A stretch of 64,000 bases of DNA from NCBI GenBank assembly GCA_949825025.1, contig OX463778.1, positions 37,010,571-37,074,570 on the forward strand, given 5' to 3'. The position numbers were made by a program, and so were the translations under genes. Under the pieces are notes generated by a model. That model did no database searches. It was not told the DNA's origin and saw nothing but the letters and a program-made list of their open reading frames with translations. Each line of letters begins with the position of its first letter. Position 1 is the first letter of the stretch. Positions 63,804 through 64,000 of the stretch are shown here, piece after piece. This stretch comes from Siphlonurus alternatus. Taxonomy: Eukaryota; Arthropoda; Insecta; Ephemeroptera; Siphlonuridae.

Positions 63804-64000
63804 GTAAATGAGGTTGTTTAGGTTATGGTTTATATAGGCATTTTAGATTGTATAACAAATGATACAATAGCATCGTTAATATCAGAATTGTTTAAGGACA
63901 ACAAATTATTGAGATCAAATGGAGCATATTGGTTTAGGTTATTAAGAGTGATAATAAATGGGGCCCTGAGCTGATCTGCAATTGGGCAATGAAAAATCAT

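Overview
The window reads as nuclear DNA from an invertebrate animal, most likely an arthropod. It is AT-rich, its genes are split into many short exons by GT-AG introns, and the spaces between exons hold SINEs, MITEs, fold-back elements and long (TA)n tracts. No bacterial operons, ribosome-binding sites, CRISPR arrays or clear tRNA genes were seen. Identifications rest on reading the translated exons and on my knowledge of the families; no search was run.

Four multi-exon genes lie head to tail on the minus strand. (1) 7329-9638 encodes a 506-residue leucine-rich-repeat protein I cannot name. (2) 14830-21776 encodes Integrator subunit 8 (16 exons, 1015 aa), including the N-terminal WFEF motif. 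(3) 24227-49893 encodes a large NACHT and WD-repeat protein of the NWD1/NWD2 family (30 exons in my model, 1766 aa). It has a DUF4062-like N-terminus, a P-loop NACHT ATPase, a WD40 region and a far-displaced C-terminal exon. (4) 53057-62877 encodes the FERM protein Yurt/EPB41L5 (17 exons, 869 aa), with five NPF motifs and a C-terminal TTEL. In all four the splice phases close without a frame break, which is strong internal support. At the right edge, 63360-63803 looks like the start of a divergent plus-strand gene, possibly prune, sharing a promoter region with yurt.

The four genes have no shared pathway: one acts in RNA polymerase II transcription (INTS8), one in epithelial polarity (yurt), one is a STAND-type ATPase (NWD) and one is unknown. 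The left 7 kb, 9.6-14.6 kb, 21.8-24.2 kb and 49.9-51.2 kb are gene-poor. They contain a 1.56-kb terminal-inverted-repeat transposon, 5S-rRNA-derived SINEs, hAT-type MITEs with exact 8-bp target duplications, and several long inverted repeats.

The main unusual points are three GC-AG introns in three different genes, an in-frame 54-nt exitron-like cassette in the WD40 region of NWD, a last NWD intron crowded with nested mobile elements, MITEs carrying CRE-like sites, and the candidate bidirectional promoter at the right edge. I found no clear evidence of a wholly new biological system.
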